A DNA stretch of 64,000 nucleotides from Pempheris klunzingeri (lineage: Eukaryota; Chordata; Actinopteri; Acropomatiformes; Pempheridae). The stretch spans positions 12,501,470 to 12,565,469 of the forward strand of contig NC_092012.1 of the NCBI RefSeq assembly GCF_042242105.1. The letters run 5' to 3'. Both the position numbers and the translations under genes were made by a program. A model generated the notes under the pieces. That model saw only the letters and a list, made by a program, of their open reading frames with translations, searched no databases and was not told the DNA's origin. Position 1 is the stretch's first letter; each line of letters opens with the position of its first letter. Shown piece after piece: positions 53,025 through 64,000 of this stretch.

Positions 53025-54946
53025 TTATAACTTGAGTTTGCTGACAGAGAGCTCTTTGTGTTTCTTCTTATTTGAAGACTGGTCCTTCGCACTTTTGATC
53101 TGACTTTTGACCTGATCCTGCAGCTGAGAGAAGAAAGCTTGAGAGGAGCGCAGAGCCTTGTCCTTCCCTTCATCCTGAAACAAAGGAATGACATGTTAGT
53201 CGAGCCACCTCGGGAACATAGACAATATTATCTGATGATAATTTTCATTGTGGCATTAAACGGTGTGATCCTGGAAAGTGGAGGTAGATGCTGAGCAAAT
53301 CAGTTTGACAATTCAAAACAGATGATCCAGTTTGTGATGGGAATATGCAGCTCAGCTGATTGAGGACACAGCACCGGTTCAAATCACTGCTCTTACTAGC
53401 CTCTATTCTTTGATTCATTCTTATTATACAGCCAATATGTGTGACAAATACAGGCACCCAGTGCATACTGATCTGAGCAATGCGTGGAAGAACATGAGAG
53501 AAAACACTTACCTTGAGTATCGTGGCTTTGCCTCCTTTAGTGAGTTTCTTCAGGTTTTCTGTGACTTCGGCCTTTGATAGCTTTCTGTTCTCCCCACCTT
53601 TACTGGCCTCTTTAAGTTTCTGCCTTTTCTCTTTCTCCTTGATCTTTACACGCTTCACCGTCTTCTTGTGGCGTCTCTCGCGCTTCTTGTCTGTTGAGGT
53701 CTTCTCAGTATCACCCAGAATATCTCCTGCTTTGTTCTTCTCCTGTGGTTAGAGGAGAGCATCATTATTAGACACACTGTGTAATTTAAAAAAACAAGAT
53801 CTATGTTAATGTTAATAAAATGGATTGATGACAAACCTTGACTTCTTCTGGTGCGAGCAGTGTACCATCACTAGTGCTGACTGGAGCCACCTCCTCCATT
53901 GCAATGGATGGCATGTTAGACACCACTTTGACCTCAGGGACGGGCTGTGGACAAACGGTTACATCAATGCAGTTTTCAATACTACTACTAATAATATTAT
54001 AATAATAATGCACTGGCTTGCTTCCCTTTGCAGTATATAATTTCCTGGGCACCATGTTCAAATTATCAGTAATCTGTTTAACTTTCACATTCATGCAGTT
54101 GCTCAGACATGTTTTGTGAAGTGACAGCATGATATACATTAACATATTACGTATAAAACCTTTAATGCATTAAGTATCACAGATTAAATTGAAGAGATTA
54201 CGAGCCAGAGTCAGATCAATATTTTAGGCATATTCGGTGCCTTTCAGTCAGCACTGTCAGGCAGTACTTACTGGTTTCGGTGTGAAGTGGAAGTTGGAGA
54301 GAGCGTCCAACTTGAGGAAGACTGTGTCCATAAGCTTCTGAATTTCTACATGGGCTGGATTCTCCTCCTCCTTCTCTGTCTTTTGCTGAAATTTGGGGAA
54401 AAAAACAAAACAAAATAATGGATGCAGCACGCATTCATGTGTGTTGGAGTAGCTGTGAAAACAAGAAAAAAAGTCCAACCTGAGTCTGCTTGAGGTATTC
54501 TTGCTCATAGACTTCTGCTAGACTCTGTTTGCTCTTCTCATGGTCCAACGTTAGCCTTTTCTTGTACTCAAACACCTCCTCTTTGGGTTTCTCTTTGCGG
54601 ACCACATCATCAAATGCCTTTAAAGGCAAAGGCACTGGGTTATAATCAGGTGACCAAAAAAAACAAAAAACACACCATATATTTTTTTCAGATGTGTAAA
54701 GTACAAGTTATTGTGACTAACCTGATCTTTAATTCGCTGTTTGATGATGTCTTCAAGCTGTAGTGTGGTTTCCTCTGTGATAGCAGGGGCTAAAAGAGCA
54801 AAGACAACATCTTGTTATCTGATTTGAAATCAAAAAGAAACTCCTGCCATTTTAATAGTGAACTTAATTCAACAACATAACCATAACACTGCTGTTAATT
54901 GTTTAAATCCATTACATCATACATATGTTTGCCAACATATGAACGT

Positions 54947-55013
<67 letters not shown>

Positions 55014-57886
55014 AGGAGTCACTCACCCATCCTGCATGTCTGCTCAAACTCCACATCTTCCTCCAGCATGCTGTTCTCTGGACGCGTCTGTGCCGTCACC
55101 TCTCCGGACAACTGCCAGGGTTTCTCTGCTAGAGCTGCATTCTCCAACTCCTCGATCTTCTGCGACATCTGCAGGTTGGAACAATAGTAGGATGATATAA
55201 TAATAATAATAATAATAATCACTATAAGCAGTCAAATTGAAATCAGCTCTGCACTAAAACAACATAAGGGGCTGCATTAGTGGGGATGTGTTGCTTCACA
55301 TCATCTGGTGAGACATAAAACACAATCCAGAGAGGCCAGATCTGTGAATTTGAATGATGAGTAAGGCCCTTTCAGACCTGCACCCCTTTAAGTTAATCTG
55401 ATGGCAATTTAACATGTCGGTCTTTGTGAATTCTGAAAACGTTCTCAATAATTATGACTGCTGCATGGGCTATACAAACTGGCAAATCCGATTACCTTTT
55501 CTTGCCGTTTCTCAAACGATGACTTTGATTCAGAATTTGCTGAACTTCGTGATTTTCCTCCAAAAATGTCCTCCATGTCCTCTCCTTCGCTGCCCTCGTC
55601 CTCAGAGAGGTTAAAGGTCACTTTCTTATGAGATGCTTTGGACTGACCTCTCTCTTCATCCCTGAAAAGGGGTAAATACAAAGAAGCTGGAATCAACCAC
55701 CCTCAACCAAATGCGCTTCTCTGACACATAATTATACACGTGACATGATTTTAATCACACTTACTCATCGTCGCCCTCCTCTTCATCATCATAATCATCT
55801 TCCTCGTCATCCATTTCTTCTTCACCTTCTTCCTGGCTTCCACCGATGCTGTCATCCTCGCCATCTGACTGGTCATCTGCTTTAGCTGGTTCACTATCCA
55901 CAGCATCGAAGAAGTCCTTGTACTTGAGATTTCTGGAGCTATTTGCCTGTCAATATAAACAATAATCCATATATTTCCTGTTCTCTGTGCCGGAAATTAA
56001 AAATAAGAGAATAAGGGATAAAATACATACAGTGATTTTCTTCTGCTTTTTGGCAGAAAGTATCTGAACTAAGTCGAGATCATCCTCCTCATCAGAAGGC
56101 AGGTCCTGAAAATAGTCAACGTCGCTTTCCGCCCCATCCTCCTTTCCTTCTCTCTTGTCCATATCATCAAGAAACGACTCCATCTCTGACAGTTTGAAGA
56201 ACTTGTCATCAACCTCAGAGGGGACCACCTTTGTCTGGGAGCCTTTCCTGCCAATCTCCTTCTTCTGTTTCTCTCGCTTCTCCAGAGCGTCCACATCAAA
56301 ATCTAAATCAGAGTCCTCATCCATCGAGTCCTCTGCCCCGCCTTTGGCCTGCGCAGCCAATTTCTTGGGCTGTCTGGGTGGTTCTTCCTCTTCTTCATTT
56401 TCATCATCAGTGTCTACTTCTTCTTCTTCTGCTTCATCATCGTTGTCCTCCTCCTCCTCCTCTACCAGCAAAGTTAATGTCTCATCTGACAAAGCCTCAT
56501 TAGCTGCATTCTGAAAATGTTTCAGCACAGCATTGTTCTGCAGCTCCAGCTCCTGCCAGATCTGCTCTTCATCAAAGTTTTCCACCACCAGCTGAGCCAA
56601 CGGGCTGCCTTTATAATCTGCAGGCTCCTGAGCTTTTTGGAGGTCATACAGGGTCTTAGTGAGAGACGTAAAGTCTGCTGCCACTCCATCCTGAAGGCTG
56701 AAAAGGTGGAAACACACAATTAGTATGACAAGTCTGGTGTATTATTAATATAAAGGGGCTATTTTCTTATTTCATTGGTCCAAAAGACACCTATGACTTG
56801 TGCAGGGATGTGGTTTGTGATACTCGGTAAGAATATATTATCATAATAACAATATAATGTAATACATTCATCTGTGCATCTAGCATCAGGTGCTGGGATC
56901 ATAATGTTAGTTATTATGGAGCGATGTGTCTTCTTTCTATAACAACTTGGTACTAAGATTTCTTTTAGAAACAACTTCAACTCCGCCTGAAATAAGGACG
57001 ACCACCTCTAACATCATAAATTCATACACTTTTAGGAAATAAAACAATTACAGTCAGGATAAGAGTACAGTTGCTATTCCTAAAATGTTTAATGAATATG
57101 TCTAATGACATTGATTGGGGGAAGAGATGGATCAGAATCGGTGTGGTTTACCGCCTCTGCTTAACAGTTTACTGGATTAAAACTTGACTTTATACTTAAC
57201 AAATCTTGAGTTTATATCAGTACATCTTTCATGTCTTCTAGACGTTTTAACTTCCAAATCTATTTGAGTTCAGGCACACATACTTTTGAAGTGTGCATTC
57301 AAGAGTCTCCCCCTACATTACACTGTTTAAACACTGACATTCAACAGGTTTGGTGAAACTAGATAATCTTCAAATGTAATGAATAAATAAAGAATATGAC
57401 AAATACATCTTAAAAAAATCATGGTGCTACTTAAGTTAAGTTTTGTTCTTTTATTGATTACTCTCACATTTAAATGTATCACATTTAGACACAACATGTC
57501 TTGCAATTCATCAGGCATCACAATCACATCATCCTTATCTGATGCAGCAATTCATACGATAGTATTGATTAATTGTTTCTTCCATCTGTCTAAACACAGC
57601 TGTGTTAGCTGTTATGCGATATGATGAGCTGTCCTCTTTAGTCATTTACTGGACACTGAATGAAATCATGTTTAAAGCATGAGTTAGCTTTAGCTAACAG
57701 TTAGCTAGCTGAAGCTCTTCTCTTCAAACAAGCATAAACGACGCTACAACATTAACAACTTCTTTTCAACGACACAAACAAGTAAACAACAAACACTTGC
57801 CTCAGAAAGTCCTCTGGCTGGTCTGTGTTAGCATTTATTGTCTTTAAACACTCCTCCAGCACGCTCCACATATCTCCACTGGCCAT
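53025..57886 (-). CDS. mphosph10: M-phase phosphoprotein 10, U3 snoRNP / SSU processome component
   Basis: Mpp10 acts in the nucleolus with IMP3 and IMP4 in the U3 snoRNP for 18S pre-rRNA processing. Eleven exons chain in phase: 57801-57886, 56031-56697, 55765-55946, 55496-55661, 55027-55168, 54722-54789, 54480-54617, 54272-54385, 53837-53944, 53512-53742, 53025-53174; 683 residues against 681 in human. Landmarks are VENFDDEQ-like [17 protein letters not shown], long Asp/Glu tracts, [107 protein letters not shown], and a Lys-rich C-terminus ending VSKLKL. Intron 1 uses a GC donor (CTGAG|GCAAGT); the phase confirms it. Head to head with mcee. Confidence 0.97.
54950..55011. repeat. (CA)n microsatellite
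   Basis: About 31 CA units in MPHOSPH10 intron 5, ending about 15 bp from the exon 5 donor. A (TAA)n run at 55199-55219 lies on the other side of that exon. Confidence 0.97.
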
Positions 57887-57976
57887 CGCTTCCCCCACAT
57901 GCGTGACTGTCTGTGTTGCAGGTAAACAGGCTCACCGAGAAACTCTTCCTCTACCGTTTGGTTCCGCCATACAAAT
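57887..57976. promoter_or_regulatory. Bidirectional promoter of mphosph10 and mcee
   Basis: Only 90 bp lie between the two divergent start codons, so both 5' UTRs and the shared core promoter must overlap this interval or the first exons. There is no TATA box. The downstream mcee side contains ATGGCGTCCGCC, close to the YY1-type ATGGCG promoter motif. I know the same head-to-head arrangement from human 2p13. Confidence 0.8.
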
Positions 57977-60900
57977 ATGGCGTCCGCCGTGCTGAAGGTT
58001 GCAGGTTTGTCTGTGCCAACAATTATTTAACCACCAAACATTTCTCTGTGGTCTAGTCTTCAAACTCAGACTTCAGTATGGTCGACCTCTGGTTTGTTGT
58101 TAAACATTAGCGTTACTCCGAGTTACTGTTCTCTCGTTCATCATGTTAACGTTACATCGTGGGTTTGTGTTGTTGCAGCGTTTGGGTACATTGTGCAATT
58201 TTTTGTTTTGTGTCAAAAAAGTAAGTGTATAACTCTAAAATGATTTCAGACCAGACATTTTGACGGATGCCATTAGCTGTACTGTACCCTGATGGAGTAG
58301 ATGATTAGTGTTGTAACATACAATATGTTTATCAGTCATAAATTCATGCGCCGCAGTTAAACAATGTTCAAACCCTCAGACCTTTATTTGGACATGTAAG
58401 ATGTACTTCATCCTAAATTTAGGAAAATGTGATTTTACAAACAACATGGCTTTAGCAGCACAGAAAAAAGGCTAATAAAAACTACGGAGGCCCGCAGTGG
58501 CCATAACAAAAAATGTGTATTAGAGAGGCCACGTTTTACCACACTGAGCGTATGAGATACAAGTCGTTCCCATGTTCACTAATTGATTTTCAATTAAATG
58601 CAATTAAACCGATTTCTTGGACTTTGTGCTTTGGTTTTGACTAGCCAACTTCCTTCATGTGAGTCGTGTATCAGTGCAATGACTCTTAAATAGTCACTCT
58701 CAATTATGGATTGTAGTTTAAAGGTGTAGTGGGGAAATTTAGTGGCATCTAGTACTGAATACCTCCCCGGCTCACCCCTCCCTGTTCCAAGTGTGTAGGA
58801 GAACCTATGGAGGCTGGCAAGTGGTCAGGCTCCCTTGCTTTTGTCTTTACTTTTTGTTTGGCTTAACAAGAAATATTATAAATATGGTAATTTGTCAAAA
58901 TGTGGTTCCTCAAACTTCTCACAACACAATAGAATTTTTTTTTAATTCAACTTCTTCCTCCGACTGCTGCATTCGCACCACCAAATTCAAGCTGGCAGTT
59001 TAACATAGAAGTGACAGTCTTTTAGGTGTCTGTCCTGGGCTACTGTAGAAATATGGTAAAGCAACGTGGCGAGGGCCTGCCATGCTCCCTATGCAGATCT
59101 ACTGAAAGCATAATTATGAATATTATATTCCATTTCTGCCTATAGATCCCCCTAAATCCTACACAGTGGGTCAATAAAAAGAGTAACAGGTTATACAGCA
59201 GGAAATGGGAGGTCATGCCTAAACCTAACCAATCAGAGATAGATTGTGGTAGAATGCTTGTGTTAAAAAAAGATTCACTTCTGGCTCCAAAAAACCAAGG
59301 TGGCGATGGCCCAAATGCCAAAAAATATATTGTAAGACCTGAATACTGGACCCAAAGATGGCACCTATTCAGTCCCACATTAACTCGCTTGGTGCATACT
59401 CCAAAAAAGGTTTCTAGCCTCCAACACTGGTTTGCTGCCCAATGAATATGCACAGTAATGTTCAGCCCATCACGCCTCTGGCCCAGATGGCTTGTGAATG
59501 GTTCATACCACAGCAGTGGTGTCTTTAAAAAAAGACTCTTCTGGCCAATAATTGACCATGTTTATAGCAAGAGGTGTTCTGGCTTTTACAATATTAAATA
59601 TCTTTTTATTATCTTTTTATCTTATCTTTTTACTATAATATCAATTTGGAAAATGCTTTTTGGACCATAGGCGATTTATGGTTGCAATACAGCGAGTGGC
59701 CACATTGGAAGCAAGGTCTGGTTGACGTCACCGTGGCTATGTTCACTTCTTTTACAGTCTATGTGTGAACATCATACAGCTTTTTTGAAGAGAAGCAGGT
59801 GCAGAATATTCTGTATATATGATGCTGTCAGACACTGTGGAAGAAGGTGAATTTTCCATCACTGAAGCTACTCGAAGGGAAAAGAGGAGAGCTGTATGTA
59901 AAAACTACTAATCTCATTATAATTGACTCTTTCTATTCAGTGGCAGGTCTTTCCAGATGTTCTCGTCTCACGCTCCCAAGGGCGCATTCGACCACAGCGT
60001 CCCTCCGTCAGGGTGTTCCTGGACCGTTGTGGAACCTGGGGAGACTGAACCACATTGCCATTGCTGTCCCTGACATGGAGAAGGCCACAGCTCTGTATCG
60101 GGACGTGCTGGGGGCCACAGTGAGTGACAAGGTGCCGCTGCCCGAGCACGGCGTCTACACAGTGTTTGTGGAGCTCGGCAACACCAAGCTGGAGCTGCTC
60201 CATCCTCTGGGGGAGAAGAGCCCGATCGCTGGCTTCTTACAGAAGAACAAGTCTGGAGGGATGCACCACATTTGTATTGAGGTGAGGCAGCATTGATAGC
60301 GTGCTGTAGGGGTTCCAGTCAGTGAGATCCTCATCATGTACACCCAGTCAGCATTGTGTAGGGCCTGCTTTAACCCTCAGATAAGCTTGAATAGAAATTT
60401 TCACAGCAGACATTGTTATCTGTCACAGCAGAACAAGCACAGGTGTAACTGATAACATTCATGTGCAGAGTAGGCTTTTTTCACAGCAGATATCTGAGCC
60501 AGTCATACTTGGAAAAGCACAGGTCATCATAATGGTGCCATGAGGAATAAGTGTAATATTAAGTCAGCATTTACAATACTAGGCCCTGAAACCAAAGAAG
60601 CTAAGTAGAATTTAGCCATTTTTAACTTCATTAGTTACACCCATGAATGTAATGCATCCACGGTTACACCAGACATGTCCGTATGAATTTTGCCAGGTGA
60701 AGATCTGAGGTTAATGAAGTGAGTTCAAGTGATGGACAGGATGCGTCAGATTCTTTGGTTTTCTTATCCAGTCGTGTGTGTTTGATCCTAAGCACCCACC
60801 ACTAAGACATAATGGTGCACAAGAAAATTTTTGATATGATTACTGGTACCATCGAAATATCCTCAGTGAGCAAGTCCAACATCAGGGCCCTGATGGCACT

Positions 60901-61658
60901 GAACACACTTTAGTGGAATCCATCCATTAGTCATTATTTATTAGCTGCACCTGTGTTTGATGAGTGAAAATGAATGGTCTAATGTTACAGTGATGGATTT
61001 GATAAATATAATCACTATAAACTTTATTCTGGAGTCTGACCGATAGATTCACTCATATTTGGTTATTACAGATATCTTTACCGATACATACACGTCGACA
61101 GTCGAGTAACAAGCATTAGAGAAATGTCAAAGAAATGAATGCAGTGCTCAACAAGTAGAAAAAATATTACAGTTTGTCCAGCAGAGAGCACTGACAAGTT
61201 GAAATTGTGAACTCTGTAATGTCCCAGTCAGTACGCCTTTAAAAAACACACACACAAAAAACAGAACAAATGCAAGGGTTGTTGGTGTTGTATGGTTATG
61301 TCTAAGAATAAATCGTTATAGGACTTTTTAAACTCTCAAATACCAAATCAGTGGCCAGTAACGGTCACTAATTTGGTCTTAAAGCAGTAAAGCTGCCTAA
61401 AATCAAATGTAACATGTTTTTGACTGCATGTCGTCAGTGCTGTCTGAGAAATGTACTTGTCTTTTGGTTCAGCCCATTGAAAGAGATCGTTCCTCTTGGT
61501 TGCAGGTAGACGACATTAACTCTGCAATAGCCGATCTGAAAGCGAAGAACATCAGAACTCTGTCGGCGGAGCCCCGGACAGGTGCTCATGGGAAACCAGT
61601 GATGTTTCTTCACCCTAAAGACTGTGATGGCGTGCTGGTGGAGCTTGAAGAAGCGTGA
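57977..61658 (+). CDS. mcee: Methylmalonyl-CoA epimerase, mitochondrial
   Basis: Converts (S)- to (R)-methylmalonyl-CoA between propionyl-CoA carboxylase and methylmalonyl-CoA mutase in the mitochondrial matrix. Three exons, 57977-58004, 59941-60281 and 61506-61658, chain in phase to 173 residues against 176 in human. Exon 1 (MASAVLKVA) and the start of exon 2 form a basic, Ser/Arg-rich import leader. The VOC fold follows: WNLGRLNHIAIAVPDMEKA with the first metal-binding His, PLPEHGVYTVFVELGNTKLE, GFLQKNKSGGMHHICIEV with the second metal His, and GVLVELEEA with the metal-binding Glu at the C-terminus. Every expected ligand is present. Intron 1 carries two dispersed fish repeats. An AATAAA lies 205 bp after the stop. 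Confidence 0.97.
58720..59166. mobile_element. MITE-like repeat in mcee intron 1
   Basis: It begins AAAGGTGTAGTGGGGAAATT and ends CCCTAAATCCTACACAG, so GTGTAG(T)G...AAATTTAG is mirrored at the right end. I recognise the left end (GTGGCATCTAGT, GTGTAGGAGAACCTA) as a repeat widespread in percomorph genomes. Non-coding. Confidence 0.6.
59180..59765. mobile_element. Second dispersed percomorph repeat in mcee intron 1
   Basis: Blocks such as CTTCTGGCTCCAAAAAACCA, AGGTGGCGATGGCC, GACGTCACCGTGGCTATG and TTTTACAGTCTATG are familiar from a repeat common in spiny-rayed fish. It follows the previous element directly. The open frames inside are not genes. Confidence 0.5.
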
Positions 61659-61862
61659 AGACCTCAGTCTGATGGGGACTATGATTGTGATTGTTAATTC
61701 ACGGTCTGATGATCATTATAATAACTACTGTTGATTTTGTAATATAGTTCTTCATCACACTTAGATTTTAGGTTTTGAACTTCCCTTATCAAACAGGTGC
61801 CTCAAAGTTGTTCCTCCCATTTATTGTTGTTGAGTTGTTCTTGACTGTCCCGCTTCTTTGGG

Positions 61863-61868
61863 AATAAA
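61863..61868 (+). promoter_or_regulatory. mcee: mcee polyadenylation signal
   Basis: AATAAA, 205 bp after the mcee stop codon and just before a hAT-like repeat starts at about 61881; the first hexamer after the stop that I see. Confidence 0.65.
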
Positions 61869-61880
61869 TTATGGTGTGGT

Positions 61881-62793
61881 GCAGTGGTTCTCAAACTTTT
61901 TCTGTCAGGCCCACCTTTGAAGGGACACAAAAATTCACAAAAAATTGTTGTGCAAGTAAAAAACTACTTCCATTTCAACTTTGTAAACTATTTTTTGTAA
62001 GAATTTGATCACTAAATTGCTCCATCAGACTGCTTTTTCAAAAACAAAGAAAATCAAATAGAAATTGCAATCACTTTGATGGAGCAATTTAGTTTAGTGT
62101 TATTGCTCTAAGGAACAAGTGGAGCCTACAGGAAGTCACTAGGCTAGCTGTTTCTCTTTGTCTATCTTTGTCATTTCAGCGTGTTGTTACTGGTGCTGCT
62201 GCTCTACTGTTCTGTGTCTGACGGGGAAACAAGTCGGTACTGAATGACAGACCTGCTCACATTTGGTATCTGGGTAAAACTGGTGCCAAATGAGCACTGT
62301 GGACTGTTATGCCATTAACTCAGTCAAAAATTGTGACAAAAAGCAAGAGCAAATAGTGCAGGAAAGTTAGGTTTCACAAATAGGGGACAGCAGTGAGTGA
62401 ACTCCAACCTTTCTGAGGAGAAAAGAAATAAGGATGAAAGTTGATAGCAGCCAAAACGATTCACAGCAGAGGGAGACAGACACCAAACAGCTGATCCCAG
62501 CATCACAGGAGGACCAGTCAGTCACTGAACGTATCTCCTCATGTCATGTTGTGCAACTGGTGAGCAGCGACACACTGTCAGCTCTGAGCACGTTACACAC
62601 ACACACACTCATCACTGCAGAGAGCAGACACATACAGTGGCAGCTGTCACGTGCTCAAGCTCTCTGCTTGCTTGTTTGTATGATGTTTTGGGAATTAAAA
62701 AAAAAAAAAATCATCCATTACCCATAATCTTCATGGGTAATGAACCCTCCACCTGAGAGCGTCAAAACAAAGTGGGACAGAGAACCACACTGC
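61881..62793. mobile_element. hAT-like non-autonomous element, diverged
   Basis: The left end CAGTGGTTCTCAAACTTTTT is a familiar hAT terminus. The right end (CAGAGAACCACACTG at 62779-62793) is an imperfect inverted match. No 8-bp target duplication could be confirmed. The interior has no transposase and contains a perfect 17-bp inverted repeat. Confidence 0.4.
62011..62093. repeat. Perfect 17-bp inverted repeat
   Basis: ACTAAATTGCTCCATCA at 62011-62027 is matched exactly in reverse complement at 62077-62093, with a 49-base loop. It could fold as a hairpin. Confidence 0.85.
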
Positions 62794-63526
62794 GCTCTTG
62801 GAACAAGCTGCTGTTGTGGCCTATTCGTCTGTATCACTCGTGATAGTGAATGGAGCTCTCACAACTCCCATGAGGGAGGGTGGAAGTGACCTGAGGGCTG
62901 CAGCAGATCGTATTTACAACCTCGGAGACTCAGACTCTGTGACGTCAGAGATGACGCCATAGGTGACGTCTGCCCTGGCCCCACAGTCGCCACTTCAATT
63001 AAATCAACAAATGATCCAACCATGCTGTATTTTTCTAGTCCTTCATAAAGTCTCGCATATTGTCCTGTTTACTGATACTGTAACTTGGCAGAGTTTGATT
63101 GAATTATAGACCTTAACGCTCACAACTTCTTCCATTCATTCTCTATGGGAGCGCTGATCTCTACCGATGTAATACCATTTGTGGCCCCAAGTGGCAATTT
63201 GGTGGCGTTTCCCCGTTTTGGACCAAAGTCAGGGGAGCCTATTAGATTTCCCGTCGTAGTGCCGGACAGAAAGAAAAATACACAGAAAGACACAGTTCCA
63301 GTATATATATATTTTGAAAGACAAAAACGCCAGTTTCAAGTATTTTTACAAACAAGTACAACCAAATATTATAAATAAAAATAATCTACAAATTCTATAC
63401 AATATTTGTTTAGACAGCACGTTACCAAGGTAACACAGAGGTACTGAAGACTATTTCTGATAAACAGGGAGCCTGAGTGAAGCCTGGATATGTTAACTTC
63501 ATTAAAGTCATTAAACCGCTGACCCT
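62794..63526. other. Non-coding spacer before the terminal tandem array
   Basis: No supportable gene. A CRE palindrome (TGACGTCA, 62940-62947) is followed by two further TGACG half-sites within 35 bp. The 77-codon plus-strand frame at 63145 has no recognisable domain and is probably chance or repeat-derived. Confidence 0.4.
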
Positions 63527-64000
63527 GTTATTGATCACTTTTAATGTGGTAAATCGGCCAGCAAACAACTGGCAGCCAAGACAGTGGAGGAGGGGGGATT
63601 GGAAAAATACGCTGACCCCGGGGTCAAGGAAATTCCCGTTTTGGGAGCCGACACCAAACTGCCTCTTTTTTGCCTCATCCACCTCCAAACCCGTTGGAAA
63701 AAAGTTATTGATGACTTTTAATGTGGTAAATCGGCCAGCAAACAACTGGCAGCCAAAACAGTGGATTGGGAAAAAACGCTGACCCCGGGGTCAAGGAAAT
63801 TCCCGTTTTGGGAGCCGACACCAAACTGCCTCTTTTTTGCCTCATTCACCTCCAAACCCGTTGGAAAACAGTTATTGATCACTTTTAATGTGGTAAATCG
63901 GCCAGCAAACAACTGGCAGCCAAAACAGTGGAGGAGGGGGGATTGGGAAAAAACGCTGACCCCGGGGTCAAGGAAATTCCCGTTTTGGGAGCCGACACCA
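63527..64000. repeat. Tandem repeat, unit about 177/167 bp, continuing past the window
   Basis: The unit beginning GTTATTGAT...TTTTAATGTGGTAAATCGG recurs at 63527, 63704 and 63871. The spacing is 177 then 167 bp because the second unit lacks about 10 bp of the GGAGGGGGGAT stretch. Units are otherwise nearly identical (shared CCCCGGGGTCAAGGAAATTC, GGGAGCCGACACCAAACTGC). The last unit is cut by the window edge. Recent homogenisation or duplication is implied. Open frames on both strands follow from the repeat and are not counted as genes. Confidence 0.9.

Noticed and set aside
54858..55187. Open frames full of Thr-His repeats
   Set aside because: Translation of the (CA)n microsatellite in an MPHOSPH10 intron.
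56155..56514. Ser-rich open frames on the plus strand opposite MPHOSPH10
   Set aside because: They are the antisense of the Asp/Glu-rich codons of exon 2; base composition explains the open frame.
63422..63912. Overlapping open frames of 64-107 codons on both strands
   Set aside because: They arise from the tandem repeat, change frame between units because of the 10-bp deletion, and have no domain content.

Overview
The window is vertebrate nuclear DNA, most probably from a percomorph teleost. Genes are multi-exon with GT-AG introns, non-coding DNA is AT-rich, and there are many fish-type SINE, LINE and MITE remnants plus (CA)n and (TA)n microsatellites. I saw no prokaryotic genes, CRISPR arrays or operons. 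All gene models were made by hand: exons were joined where splice sites, reading phase and family homology agreed.

Layout. (1) 986-2669 (+): a two-exon rhodopsin-like GPCR that I could not assign to a named receptor. (2) About 2.7-19.6 kb: a gene desert with two TTAA-flanked MITE copies, a Tc1-like foldback remnant, and an isolated promoter-like block (CRE plus TATA) near 10 kb. (3) 19637-29531 (-): DHODH, nine exons, complete, with two LINE fragments and internal duplications in its introns. (4) 30072-42841 (+): a polycystin-1-like gene (pkd1l3 position) of 23 phase-compatible exons. It encodes lectin, GAIN/GPS, PLAT and the first transmembrane bundle, then stops before the polycystin/channel half. 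(5) 47007-50836 (-): IST1, nine coding exons. (6) 53025-57886 (-): MPHOSPH10, eleven exons. (7) 57977-61658 (+): MCEE, three exons, head to head with MPHOSPH10 only 90 bp apart. (8) 61.7-64.0 kb: a hAT-like repeat and the start of a ~170-177 bp tandem array that runs off the window.

The IST1 - PKD1L3 - DHODH linkage matches the order I recall from human 16q22, and the MPHOSPH10/MCEE head-to-head pair matches human 2p13. Both blocks therefore look like ancient synteny, joined here. The genes do unrelated jobs: pyrimidine synthesis, ESCRT-III regulation, pre-rRNA processing, propionyl-CoA catabolism, and adhesion/polycystin and GPCR signalling.

The most unusual items are the polycystin-1-like gene without a channel half, a stray copy of DHODH exon 2 in the neighbouring pkd1l intron, further duplicated pieces inside DHODH introns, the orphan GPCR with degenerate signature motifs, and the CRE/TATA block in the desert. 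I found no convincing wholly new system.
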